Part shown: piece after piece, positions 16,210 to 26,200 of the stretch
Layout of the letters: each line of letters starts with the position of its first letter
Numbering within the stretch: the stretch's first letter is position 1
Assembly (NCBI GenBank): GCA_910584205.1
Contig: CAJUAA010000003.1
Coordinates: 1-64,000 of the forward strand
DNA length: 64,000 nt
Source of the DNA: an uncultured Lachnospiraceae bacterium
GTDB taxonomy: Bacteria > Bacillota > Clostridia > Lachnospirales > Lachnospiraceae
Direction of reading: 5' to 3'
The notes under the pieces: generated by a model
Told to the model about the DNA's origin: nothing
The model's database searches: none
What the model saw: only the letters and a program-made list of their open reading frames with translations
Made by a program: the position numbers and the translations under genes

Positions 16210-18003
16210 CTATCTGGTCCCGACTCTGCTGTCTTTCCTCTTCTCCTCCTCGTCCAGGCCGGCGTAGCAGACCAGGTCGTTGTGCATCTTCCCCAGATCG
16301 TTCCTGCTGCTCTTCTTTGGAGACCCGCTGTAAATATAGCCCTCTGAACGCATGTACGCATTCCAGCGCCTGTGCTCCAGCATCTCGATCACCTGACGCT
16401 CTTCCTCTGTCAGGTCCTCCTCCTTCTTTCCGGAGCCCGGAATCCGGCACCACTCCCGCGCCTTCATATGAATGGCAGAAGCTACGGAAGAACGGTAATT
16501 GTACTCATATTTCCAGAATTCCTCTTCTTCGCCCCATTTCAGATGGCGTTCCAGCGCTTCCGCCTCCAGCTCCGAATCCATGATCACTTCTTCCGAATAA
16601 CAGGTATCCAGATCGCCGATAAAGTCGATGCCATAGGGCTGGCCCTGATAGTTGGTGATCCCCTGCAGGGCCCTTCTCTCGTCGCTGTTATAGACGACGG
16701 CCTGGATCGACGGCCGGATTCCGTTCCGCTCGAACAGCATCCGCAGCTCTGCCGCCTCCCGGATATTCGCCTCGTCCGTGCCCAGCGCCACAAAGACCCA
16801 GGTGGCCCCGTCCAGCTTCCGGATCTCGTCCGCAAAGCGTTTCGTCTCCACGTCCACCCCCGCGTGGACGGTGATCCGGTACTGCGCCTCGCCCGGGATG
16901 TCAACGCCGTTGTATTCTTCGGACATGAGCTCCGGGCACTGGGCCCGGAATCGTTCCTCCGCCAGCTCCTCCCGGTCAAACACATCGATGTCGATCCGGT
17001 ATCCGTCCATCTGGCAGAACCAGGAGAGCGCCTTCACCATATTAGTTCCGTGCTGACCCATGCCGACGATCACCGCGCCGATCCTGCGCGCGCCGTCTTT
17101 TGCCTCCGCCGCGCTTTCAAAGATCCTGGAACCGCTGTCGTAGAGCAGGCGGTTGACCAGCGCCCGAACATCGTTGACCCGCCGCACCTTTATCTTGCCC
17201 TTGTCCACGGACGTGAGCAGAAGCTCGCTGTCCGCCCGTGTGGAAAATACATACAGATGGGTATGCTCCCGGTCCCGAAAAGCCGGGATCAGCTTCAGCG
17301 ACTGGTCGATATTCTCGGACTCGTCTTCTCCGATGGTGAAAAAACACAGCTCTTTTTTCCTGCTGTGAAACCGGAAATCCACCACCTGGATATCCTTTTT
17401 GAAACAGATGGCGTCCAGCTCCTTCGCCCGCTCCACCAGTTCATAGGACTCTTCGTCATTGTCCTCAAACACATCGGTGAAGACGATCCTGCGCCTCTTA
17501 TCTTTCTTACAGATGCTCTCCGCCAGCGCCAGCGACTTCTCATTCAGTTCTGAAAAAATATAGATGTCCCGGAAATAACAGAACAGATACCGCCTGTACG
17601 CGGATAAATTTTTGAAAAACGACAGCACGACCCCGAAGGTCAGCATGGGCGCCAGCACAAAGATCACCGCCGCCTGCACCGTATAGGCCGTGAAGATCCA
17701 CCCTTCGCCGATCTCAATGTAGTCCGTGATGATTGTAAATTCGCCGTCCACGATAAACAGGCGGATCGTGTTATGGACGGAAAGCAGAAACACCTTCAGG
17801 GACCAGAAAGGTTCCTCTGCAAAGATCTCGCTGTAAATGGGGAAAAACATGACCACGGACGCCGTGAATACCGTCCCGAACAGCACGTTGAACGAATTGA
17901 GGATCCGGTTTCTCCTCACACCGGATCGGCCAAGGGAAATGGACTGGCCGATACCCAGTATCAATATCAAAAACGTTGCAGTGAAACATATCTTCCAGCT
18001 CAT
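16210..18003 (-). CDS. Membrane TrkA-N (Rossmann) protein with C-terminal RyR domain
   Basis: This 597-residue protein has about four membrane helices in residues 1-130. A long cytoplasmic part follows, with a Rossmann-type nucleotide-binding segment (AVIVGMGQHGTNMVKALSW near residue 310) like TrkA-N/RCK domains. At the end is a segment with the hallmarks of the RyR domain (LEHRRWNAYMRSEGYIYSG, then DLGKMHNDLVCYAGL). Prokaryotic TrkA-N-RyR proteins are known from surveys of nucleotide-based conflict systems, where RyR is proposed to bind a nucleotide-derived ligand. Its ATG overlaps the stop of the toxin gene as ATGA, so it is translationally coupled to the toxin. It occupies the place where an immunity gene is expected. 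Role unknown; a ligand-gated membrane effector or a protector are both possible. Confidence 0.75.
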   Translation of the reverse strand: MSWKICFTATFLILILGIGQSISLGRSGVRRNRILNSFNVLFGTVFTASVVMFFPIYSEIFAEEPFWSLKVFLLSVHNTIRLFIVDGEFTIITDYIEIGEGWIFTAYTVQAAVIFVLAPMLTFGVVLSFFKNLSAYRRYLFCYFRDIYIFSELNEKSLALAESICKKDKRRRIVFTDVFEDNDEESYELVERAKELDAICFKKDIQVVDFRFHSRKKELCFFTIGEDESENIDQSLKLIPAFRDREHTHLYVFSTRADSELLLTSVDKGKIKVRRVNDVRALVNRLLYDSGSRIFESAAEAKDGARRIGAVIVGMGQHGTNMVKALSWFCQMDGYRIDIDVFDREELAEERFRAQCPELMSEEYNGVDIPGEAQYRITVHAGVDVETKRFADEIRKLDGATWVFVALGTDEANIREAAELRMLFERNGIRPSIQAVVYNSDERRALQGITNYQGQPYGIDFIGDLDTCYSEEVIMDSELEAEALERHLKWGEEEEFWKYEYNYRSSVASAIHMKAREWCRIPGSGKKEEDLTEEERQVIEMLEHRRWNAYMRSEGYIYSGSPKKSSRNDLGKMHNDLVCYAGLDEEEKRKDSRVGTR

Positions 18004-19046
18004 GTATTTTCCTCCCGAAAGCTGCGTTTCGCCTTCTGGAACGTCAGATTCCGGAATCTGGGCACAGCCTTCCTTTTCTGCTTTTTTTCTTCCCGGGTCA
18101 TGGAATGGTTTCTTTTCTTGATCCCGGCATAAAACGTCTGCACCTTTTGGACGCTGCTGGTCAGATGAAAACCTGAGGGCGACACCACCGTCAGGTCCCC
18201 GTCTCCCAGCAGTTCCTGCATGCCGTCCCGGAACGCCTCCATGCTGACCTGCTTGCTGATCCCGCCCGTATGCTTGAATGCTTCATTGATCTCCGTGGGA
18301 ATCGGCAGGATCCTTTTCCTGTCCGCCGTCTCGTGCCAGGTCAGCCGGTGCTCCTCCATATACTGCTCCACCTCTTTCGCAGACCATCCCAGACGCTCCG
18401 CCACGGTCTTTACAGCGATGTCATACGTGCCTCCGGCGCCGTCCCGGTGGGACGGGATCTCCTTTACCTCCACCGCGCCCAGCTTCTGATCCACAAACGG
18501 AGTGAAGACCGGCTCATTGTGGATATAGTCCACACCGTCGATGCCGTATTTCTCCTTCAGCTGCCTGCCGGTCATGGTCTCCACCACGCCGCCCTTGCTC
18601 GTCCGGATGTCCACATCGTCGTTCAGCGTAAAATGGCTGTTGCCCGGCGCGGCCGGGTCTGACCACACCCCGTTTTTCGGAATCCGGTCCTTCTGGACGT
18701 TCTGGTGCAGAAACTGCTTCAGCGTCTCGTCCCGTTCCGATTCGCCGCCGTCTGCCGACTCCTGGTAGAGATCCTGCTCTATATGCATCCGTCGAATCAA
18801 CGCGCTCTTCTCAAGCCGGAGTGCCAGCATGGCCGCAGAACCGGCGGCGTCCTTCTCGATCTGTTCCATCTCCCGGATCAGATCCCTGATCGATCCGCTG
18901 TGGGCGCCGAGGCCGTCCTGCTGTTCTTCCCACGTCTCCTGCAGCGCGCCAAGCTCCGCACGGATCTCCTCTGTAAGCTCCTCCAGCCGGCCGGCCATCT
19001 CCTCCAGCTGTCTGACCGACTCCTCCGTCACACTCATAACTGCCAT
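18000..19046 (-). CDS. HNH-type nuclease toxin with WXG100-like N-terminus
   Basis: This gene encodes 348 residues. Residues 1-105 form a helical hairpin (ELTEEIRAELGALQETWEEQ, DGLGAHSGSIRDLIREMEQI) closely similar to the 101-residue protein encoded just upstream. The middle carries a pretoxin-like block (GVWSDPAAPGNSHFTLND, KEKYGIDGVDYIHNEPVFTP). The C-terminal part has the motif LTWHETADRKRILPIPTEIN then HTGGIS, typical of the HNH/ENDO VII-fold nucleases of type VII-secreted polymorphic toxins, in which a W-H-E/H and a His-x-Gly-Gly element form the active site. The end is basic. No classic small immunity gene follows; the next gene is the TrkA-N/RyR protein. DNA or RNA cleavage is inferred from the family. 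Confidence 0.78.
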   Translation of the reverse strand: MAVMSVTEESVRQLEEMAGRLEELTEEIRAELGALQETWEEQQDGLGAHSGSIRDLIREMEQIEKDAAGSAAMLALRLEKSALIRRMHIEQDLYQESADGGESERDETLKQFLHQNVQKDRIPKNGVWSDPAAPGNSHFTLNDDVDIRTSKGGVVETMTGRQLKEKYGIDGVDYIHNEPVFTPFVDQKLGAVEVKEIPSHRDGAGGTYDIAVKTVAERLGWSAKEVEQYMEEHRLTWHETADRKRILPIPTEINEAFKHTGGISKQVSMEAFRDGMQELLGDGDLTVVSPSGFHLTSSVQKVQTFYAGIKKRNHSMTREEKKQKRKAVPRFRNLTFQKAKRSFREENT

Positions 19047-19099
19047 GCGTGCCTTCCCCTTCCTCCGGTTCCCGTTTCCTGCCTGCCGCTTCCAGGCGT

Positions 19100-19390
19100 T
19101 TATTCGCCGTCGGACGACCAGATCGCCTCGTCTTCTCTCTGCTTTTCCAGATCCTGTTCCATCAAAGCGGCGATATTTTTCGCTTTCACTGTCGCCTCTT
19201 CGTATTTCCGGCTGCTTTCGCTGACTTTTTGATATAAGGGCGCAATCGCCTGATCCTCGTCTCCCAGCGTCTGCGCGCAGAGCGCCGCCATGGTCTGCAT
19301 ATCCTCCGCGATCCTGGACACATGGTCCGCAAAGGTATTCAGCGCCGCGATCATTGCCCCGTATTTTTCTTTATTAATCCTGTCTGCCAT
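19100..19390 (-). CDS. Small helical WXG100-like protein
   Basis: This gene encodes 96 residues with no signal peptide. The sequence predicts two long amphipathic helices (KYGAMIAALNTFADHVSRIA and a second around residues 50-85), with a short turn at GDEDQA. Size and helical content fit the WXG100/ESAT-6-like fold, though there is no clear W-x-G. AGGAGGG precedes the ATG. It lies between the other small helical gene (13 bases) and the toxin gene (53 bases), directly after the FtsK-type ATPase gene, as expected for an export substrate or chaperone partner of the toxin. Confidence 0.68.
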   Translation of the reverse strand: MADRINKEKYGAMIAALNTFADHVSRIAEDMQTMAALCAQTLGDEDQAIAPLYQKVSESSRKYEEATVKAKNIAALMEQDLEKQREDEAIWSSDGE

Positions 19391-19402
19391 ATGGGTTCCC
19401 TC

Positions 19403-19708
19403 CTATCTGCTTCTGCCTTTTTCGCTCTGATAGACATCATTTTCGATATGCACCTGACGGACCAGCGCGCTTTTCTGAAGCTTCAGGGAAAGGATCAGCA
19501 CCGGATTCTTTCCTTCGCGCCCGATCTCCTCCACTTCCTCGATCAGGCTTCCGATGGACGCCGAATGATGGCCCAGACCGTCTTCATTCTCCTCGTACAC
19601 GTCCCGCAGGCGGCTCAGCTCCTTCTCGATCTCCTCCGGCACCTCTCCCAGCTGATCCGCCGTCGCCAGCATGGCCTCCACCGCTTCCATTGTCACCTTC
19701 ATACTCAT
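19403..19708 (-). CDS. Small helical protein homologous to the toxin N-terminus
   Basis: This 101-residue helical protein is almost colinear with residues 20-100 of the nuclease toxin: VPEEIEKELSRLRDVYEENE matches LTEEIRAELGALQETWEEQQ, then DGLGHHSASIGSLIEEVEEI matches DGLGAHSGSIRDLIREMEQI, then KLQKSALVRQVHIENDVYQS matches RLEKSALIRRMHIEQDLYQE. It could be a partner that heterodimerises with the toxin's N-terminus, as small Esx proteins do in type VII export, or an independent substrate. GAGGAGG precedes the ATG, 14 bases after the ATPase gene. Confidence 0.72.
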   Translation of the reverse strand: MSMKVTMEAVEAMLATADQLGEVPEEIEKELSRLRDVYEENEDGLGHHSASIGSLIEEVEEIGREGKNPVLILSLKLQKSALVRQVHIENDVYQSEKGRSR

Positions 19709-19722
19709 ACACGTTACCTCCT

Positions 19723-22700
19723 CTATAAGTGCAGTCCGTTGACCGCTTCCTGATTTTCATCCAGATCCCAGCCGTCCCAGTTGACACCCTCGTGAATAAA
19801 CGGGCGGAGGGAGTACTGCTCCAGCGCGTTGCTGTACAGGCAGATCCGCTCCGGAAGGCCCGCCGCCGCCCGAGAGTTCAGAAGGCTTCTGGAATCCTCC
19901 GTCGAAAGCTGGAACACCAGCTTATGCCGGAACAGCTCTCCCTGCAGCCTGGTGTTCTTCAGATCCGCCAGCTGGTTCAGGCAGAGCATGAAATGGAAGC
20001 CGAACCGGCTTCCCTGCCGGACGATGTATCGGAAATCCTCCTGCGCATTGTAGGCGTCGGAAGTCTTCTCCTCTTTCTCTTCCTCCGCAGATTCTTTCGC
20101 TGCATTTTCCTCTGCCGCCTGCTTTTTCTCTTCCTGCTTCCTGGACGGGACTTCGGAATTCTTCGCTTTCATATGCTCCCGGAGCGCCCGGGCGATCTCC
20201 TCCTTGATCTCCGACCTGGATTTTCCCTGCGCCAGCCCGTCCATCATGATCTTTTCCGTGATCTCCTCGGTGTTCTGGTACGTCTCTTTGACCTCTTCCG
20301 CCTTTTTCCGCTCTTCCTCCGTCTTCGCCATGAACCTGCTCATATCCGGAGCCGCGGCCCCGCTCTGCCTTCCGGCTCCGGTGCCGCCGGCGGTTCCAAA
20401 ATCGATCAGTTCGAAATCGCTGCAGATCTGCTCCATGCCGATGAGGACGATCAGCTCGTTTCCGGTCTCCCGCTGTTCGATCCGCTCTCTCAGCTCCCGG
20501 ATCTCCCGGCAGATCTCCTCCATGGCCGTCGCTGCGTGCCATTTTGCAAAATGGCTGTCCCGGTAAGCCCGGAACAGTCGGTTCTTGCTGTACGCCCACA
20601 CGCGGACATGCCCGCCCTGCAGCTTGAAGGACTTCATGGCGGTCAGAATGAGCGACATGGCGCACGCCTGCTCCGACCCCCGGGCCATCAACAGCAGGTT
20701 CTCCCTGGACTCGCTGCTGATGGTCAGGACCTCCGCCTCCGACATCCGCCGCGGCGTCCCGAACGTCATCAGGATGTCCTCCGCCGCAACGTCAAACGTA
20801 TGTTCTCTTCGGTAGTCGTCCAGAATCTTCCGGACCCGTTCCTCCCGGAACGAGCGGTAGCTGTTCCCGTCCACGATCACCGGATGCTTGTCCACGTAGC
20901 TGTTCTCCCCGGCCGTCAGGTATTCTTCTCCCGGCACCGGCCGCATCTGCGCGTTCAGCCGCTCGATCCACGCCCTCTGAGGCGCCAGCGCCTCGTCGCC
21001 CTTTCCTTCAAAATACATGACCTGAAGGCGCTTGATGTACACGTTGTCCCCGTCCCGGTATTTGGACAGGGCAAAATGCGGCGGCAGCGCTTCCATCCAG
21101 TTTTTCACCTGCTCTGTCCGCTGTCCCGACGACACCTCCAGCGTCTCGTTGATCTCGCTGTAGGAATTCTTCATGGCGATCCTGGTCTGGATCTGATCCT
21201 TGGCCGTCCGGGTCAGCCCGGCGATCCCTTTGGTGAACGTCTGGCTGGAAAAGATGAACTTGATACCCAGAGCCCGCCCTTTTGCAAGCAGGTTCTGCAG
21301 CTTCAGTTTATATGTCTCCGATTCCGCCACCGACTGGGACATGATGGAAAATTCATCCAGAATGACGAAGATCACCGGCATATAGATGTCCTTCGGCACA
21401 TTTTCCACCTTCTTCATGTCCTTGTGGTCCATGAAAAACCTCTGGCGCTCCATCATGCGCTCGGTCAGCTGGTCCAGAAGATCGTAAACCAGCTCCGGCG
21501 ATTCATCCAGCAGGATGTATTTCACATGGGGCGGCAGCGGGTCCATGTACTGGGCAAATTCCGACATCTTGAAATCGGCCAGCCAAAGCTCCACATCGTC
21601 CGGGTGGTAATCCCGCAGAATCCCGGTGATGATCGTATGGAGCAGCGTGGATTTGCCGGAGCCGGACGCGCCCATGAGATAGGAGGCAAAATTCTCATTG
21701 TCGAACGAAATGCTGTGCACATTGTCCTGAGAATCCACTCCGTAGGGCACGCAGATGCTCTTCTTTCCCCGGACATAGGGCGGAATCTGCTCCATATCCA
21801 CCCGCCTGGTATAGACGGTCCCCAGCGCGCCGCTTTCCACCTGATGCTCCTTTATGGATTCCACGTAGCGCTCCGACAGACGCTGCTTGAATGTATACCA
21901 GACGAAGCTCCGGGGCTCTTCCCTGCCGAACGTAATCCGCGTGTCGCTTCCCGTCATCTCCACATGGATGACGTCCTCCCCGATGTATTCGGACAGGCCG
22001 AACTCCGCGTCGGTCTTTGTGGAAATCTTCACCGCCACCAGCGAGATCCCGTACCGTTCAAAATTGGACACGATCTTCTTGATATAGGATGCCGCCTGCC
22101 CCTCGAAGGAACCGGGCCACCCCACCAGCACCACCAGGGAGCGGACCAGCTGCTTCTCCCGGACCACTCCGCTGTTGTACTCCGCCACCGAATCGCAGGT
22201 GTCCAGAATGTCGTCCATATCGTTGAAGGAAGCGACCAGCGTCTCCAGCGCCGCCGCGATCTGTTCCTGGTTCCGCGGGATGGACTGCAGGGCAAACGTC
22301 CCCTCCAGCTGGCGCAGAGACCCTGCCAGAAGGGAATTCTGGCGCAGGGCATCGATGATGTACACTTTGCGGCTGCAGGCCGGGCTCTGCTGGATGATCT
22401 GCAGGATCAGGTTCCGGATTCCGGCATCCATCTCGTTCATCCGGCTCCTTGCCGGAACGCAGGACACGGTCAGGGCAAATTCCCGTCCGGAGCGGATCTT
22501 TTCCACCGGGAAAAAGATCTGGCCGGCTCTGTCGTCATAGAAGCCCCCGAGCGAATCCTTCAGCTTTTTCTGAAGCTCTCCTTCCACGCCCAGAGAGACG
22601 CCGGAAGCGCCCGGAACCCAGTATTCCGGCGTCTCCTCCGGATCTGCGTATGCGTACGGGCTGTCCTCATAGATATACGCCTCGTTCTCCGCCTTTGCCC

Positions 22701-23253
22701 CGCGGCAGAACTGCGCCATCTCCTCGCTTTCCACATAGTCCTGCAGCGCCTGCTGCTGCTTTCTGCGCTCCTCCTCCAGCTCCTTCACGATCTCGTTGGC
22801 TCCCCGTTCCTGATCGGCCTCGAGCTCTCTGATCCGCGCCTCGAACTCCTGCTTTTTCTTCGCCAGAAAGCACAGATCACACTGGGCAACCGCGTACACC
22901 CGCTGGGCGTAGGGATCATCCGGCGTGCTCAAATCCTCCTGCGCCATAGGATCGATCCTCATGGCCCACTGGCGCAGCCGGTTCAGGTTCACCCGGTATC
23001 CGGGCGGCGCCTCGATCCGCAGCACGTTTTTGCTGGTCAGATTTTTCTCCGCCAGCTGACGGTAGCCTTCGATCTTCAGCGCGTATTCATCGATCCGTTC
23101 CAGCTGCTTTTTCAGGTTGTCGATGCGCACCGGGATCTCAAGGCTGTTTCTGTCGGTTATCCGCCCGATGGACTCGTCGATCCGGGCGATCCGCTCCGTG
23201 ATCGCCTTTACGTGCTGATAAACCTCCTCATATGTTTCAAGCAGCGTGCTCAT
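19723..23253 (-). CDS. FtsK/SpoIIIE (EssC-like) translocation ATPase
   Basis: This protein of 1176 residues starts at the ATG in MSTLLETYEE, which has GAGG upstream. The N-terminal 230 residues are coiled-coil-rich. A first ATPase-like region without a P-loop follows. The active FtsK/HerA-type domain has Walker A MGASGSGKSTLLHTI near residue 528 and Walker B PVIFVILDEFSIM near 630. A third ATPase-like region is degenerate: the P-loop position reads LLLMARGSEQACAMSLIL and an inserted Lys/Glu-rich stretch interrupts it. The protein ends with LYSNALEQYSLRPF. Unlike EssC it has no membrane helices; neighbouring membrane proteins must anchor it. It lies directly upstream of the two small helical proteins and the toxin, so it is the likely motor for their export. 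Confidence 0.85.
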   Translation of the reverse strand: MSTLLETYEEVYQHVKAITERIARIDESIGRITDRNSLEIPVRIDNLKKQLERIDEYALKIEGYRQLAEKNLTSKNVLRIEAPPGYRVNLNRLRQWAMRIDPMAQEDLSTPDDPYAQRVYAVAQCDLCFLAKKKQEFEARIRELEADQERGANEIVKELEEERRKQQQALQDYVESEEMAQFCRGAKAENEAYIYEDSPYAYADPEETPEYWVPGASGVSLGVEGELQKKLKDSLGGFYDDRAGQIFFPVEKIRSGREFALTVSCVPARSRMNEMDAGIRNLILQIIQQSPACSRKVYIIDALRQNSLLAGSLRQLEGTFALQSIPRNQEQIAAALETLVASFNDMDDILDTCDSVAEYNSGVVREKQLVRSLVVLVGWPGSFEGQAASYIKKIVSNFERYGISLVAVKISTKTDAEFGLSEYIGEDVIHVEMTGSDTRITFGREEPRSFVWYTFKQRLSERYVESIKEHQVESGALGTVYTRRVDMEQIPPYVRGKKSICVPYGVDSQDNVHSISFDNENFASYLMGASGSGKSTLLHTIITGILRDYHPDDVELWLADFKMSEFAQYMDPLPPHVKYILLDESPELVYDLLDQLTERMMERQRFFMDHKDMKKVENVPKDIYMPVIFVILDEFSIMSQSVAESETYKLKLQNLLAKGRALGIKFIFSSQTFTKGIAGLTRTAKDQIQTRIAMKNSYSEINETLEVSSGQRTEQVKNWMEALPPHFALSKYRDGDNVYIKRLQVMYFEGKGDEALAPQRAWIERLNAQMRPVPGEEYLTAGENSYVDKHPVIVDGNSYRSFREERVRKILDDYRREHTFDVAAEDILMTFGTPRRMSEAEVLTISSESRENLLLMARGSEQACAMSLILTAMKSFKLQGGHVRVWAYSKNRLFRAYRDSHFAKWHAATAMEEICREIRELRERIEQRETGNELIVLIGMEQICSDFELIDFGTAGGTGAGRQSGAAAPDMSRFMAKTEEERKKAEEVKETYQNTEEITEKIMMDGLAQGKSRSEIKEEIARALREHMKAKNSEVPSRKQEEKKQAAEENAAKESAEEEKEEKTSDAYNAQEDFRYIVRQGSRFGFHFMLCLNQLADLKNTRLQGELFRHKLVFQLSTEDSRSLLNSRAAAGLPERICLYSNALEQYSLRPFIHEGVNWDGWDLDENQEAVNGLHL

Positions 23254-23280
23254 ACAGCTGACCCTCACTTTCCATGGTTG

Positions 23281-26200
23281 TTAAAGCGGCGGAAATTCCT
23301 TGAACGGCGACAGGCGGATCAGGGAGAAATCCTTCACCAGCGGATACCGTTCGCAATACATCCGGAATCCGACCCCGTAGATGTCCTCGCGCGCATTCGT
23401 CAGCAGCTCCTGCTGCTGGGCATAGGACACCTCCCCGATCAGATACAGGTACTGGACCGACGCCCACATGGCCATTCCTTCATATACGATGTCCTGCTTC
23501 CATTTCTCCGGATACGCCCTTCGGATCTCGGCGTCATTCCAGTTGATATACTGCCAGATATGCGTCATCTCGTGAACCATCGTGTCGATGGTCGCCAGAC
23601 GGGGACTGCCGTTCTCCACGTTCAGGCTGAAGACGCCTCCGTCCCTGCGGGCAAAGCCCACCACCCGGGGCGCCACATCGGTGGACGGCGTATAGACGCT
23701 TCCAAAGCCCTTTGCGATCTTGCCGGCATCCATGGTCCGCACGGTGATGGGCGTCCGGTATTCGATCCCGTAGAAATTCTCCATCATCGGGAGCGTCTGG
23801 TAAAAGAGCTTTTTGAATTCCTCCACGGAGCTGATAGCCGACGCGCGGCACTCATTACACTGCACCCTGCCGTCGTTCAGCTTCTCATAGCTGACTCCGC
23901 TCAGGGGCATGCCGCAGAAATCACAGTGGTTGACTGCGTCAAAGTCGATGCCCGTATCCGTCTGCGTCTCCCTCCGGCGGGCCTTGGTATAGGCGTTGTT
24001 GTTAAATCCCCGCAGGGTCAGGAACTGCCGGACCTCCTCGATCCTGATCCGTTCGTCGATGTCATCGAAGCCGTATTTCAGATAGCATTCCTCCTGATAG
24101 CGGCTCTGCTCCAGCTCGGTGATCCCAAGCTCCGCAAAACAGTCGTTCAGATACAGGTCCATGTCGCTGCCGCCGGTGGTATCGAAAATATCCGTCCCGT
24201 CGATGGCCGCGTAATCCGGGTCTTCCTCCTGCTCCGGCTCCCAGCCGGGCCCCGGGTCCTCCATGGATGCGGTTCGTCTCTCCTTTTTCTTTTCTTCGGG
24301 CCCGGGCTTCGGCAGATCGTCCTCCTCCGCTTCGGACGGATGCGGCGCCGATTCTTCCGTCCCGGACGGACGCGGTGTCGGTTCTTCCGTTCTGGACGGA
24401 CGCGGCGCCGGCTCTTCTTCCGCCTCCTCCACCGATTTGATGTCCACATCCTTTTCCTTCTCTTCGTCGGACAGATGGATGATGCGTTTGATCTTCGCCC
24501 ACATCTTCTTCTGGCGCTCCCGGTTCCTGGGCGGGAACTCCACCGTATGGACCGTGGGGTCCTTCGCCGCCGGTTCCCGCATCTTCTCGAAGTGCCAGTT
24601 GAGGAAATCGGCCATGAGCTCCAGCAGGGACGCCAGATTCTTCTCCACCACGTCCAGAAGGCCCAGATCGATCTCACTGTCCTCGATGATATAGACATAC
24701 GCTTCATCTACGGCCCCGTGAAGGCCGTACACCGTATAATTCAGCATGCCGCCCACATCTTCCGGCATCACCGCCGTAACCGCCAGATACTGCCATGCGT
24801 TGGGAAAGGCGGAGCGGAAGATCTCGGACAGCAGCAGGCAGAACGTAAAGCGGATCCGGTCGTCGCTCTCCGGCAGAAGGATCCGAAGCACCGCCTTGTT
24901 GTGATAAGCCCTGGTGAAAATATCCGCCGACGGGTCCTCCGAGAAATCGATCACCCGGGCGGAACGCAGGTCCTGATTGCCGTTCATCTCCAGATAACCG
25001 CTGGTCGCCACGCGGAAATCCGCCAGAAACTGCGTCACTTCCATGTCCATGACCACGCGGGTGCTCAGGATCTCGTTTTCCCCGCTGCCGGCAAAAATAT
25101 AATCCCGGATCTGCCGGTAGTATTTCCTGCCGTTGTACAGATTGGACGCCCGGCGCAGGACCACGCCGCTCTTTGCCGATATGTATTTCACCACATAATA
25201 TTTTCCGTCATAGGTGACAAACTGCCCCGGCAGGATGGTCTGGGTCACATGCCCGATCAGCTTCGCATCCAGATACTCCGTTTCGTTTTTCTCATCCTCA
25301 CAGATATAGCGGGCATTTTTCAGGATTTCCCCGAAATACCCCTCGAAGACCTCCGGCACCACCGAATACAGGTTCTCGGTGACGATCCGGTCTCCGTCCG
25401 GATTCTGCTCCACGGTGCGGATGTCAAAGACGGCATCCATGGCCCGGGCATATTTCTCCAGAAGGGACGTCAGGGTATGCATGGCGTCCTCCGTCTCCAC
25501 GCCGATGAGCCGGAACTCCTCCAGGATCTCCTTCTCGCTGACCGGGCGGCAGTTCATGGTCAGAAGCAGCCGGATCAGCGTATTGCGCTCCGTCTTCGCG
25601 TAATCCGGCACCAGAGACGGGATGGCGTTGGGATTGGTCACCAGCATCTGGGGATTGCAGCGCATGTAATCCCGCAGCAGATAGTTTTCCGACAGCACAT
25701 TGACGAAAGTCTGGCTGGTCCCCCGGGACAGAAACGTCCGCATGGTGCCGAAGATATTTACAAATTCATCCTCCGCGATGACAAACTGCTCCCGCTCCTC
25801 CGGCACGCTCCATATGTTGGAGATAAACCTGATCCGGTCGTAGATGCTCTGCTGCTGGGCCGGCAGGTTCATATATCTGCAGAGGGCCGGATAATACTGG
25901 CCGGCGATCCATTTCACATCCCGGATGGGCACCTTGGTCTCTCCGAACCAGGAGACCAGCGGAATCTGGTTTTTCACCGCCACCGCCGCCAGCTCGATGC
26001 CGTTCCCCAGATACTGGGTCTGCTTTCCAAACAGCTTCTGGCGCAGGAAATCCCCGTCCGCGTTCCATGCCATGGACGTATAGATGTTCCGGGACACCGG
26101 CGGAGCGACCACCTCCGTGATCTCCGTCTGCAGCAGATGGGACATGGTGTCCACCAGCCCGTCCACCAGACGGTCCGAGATGCAGTACACCGGATGCTCG

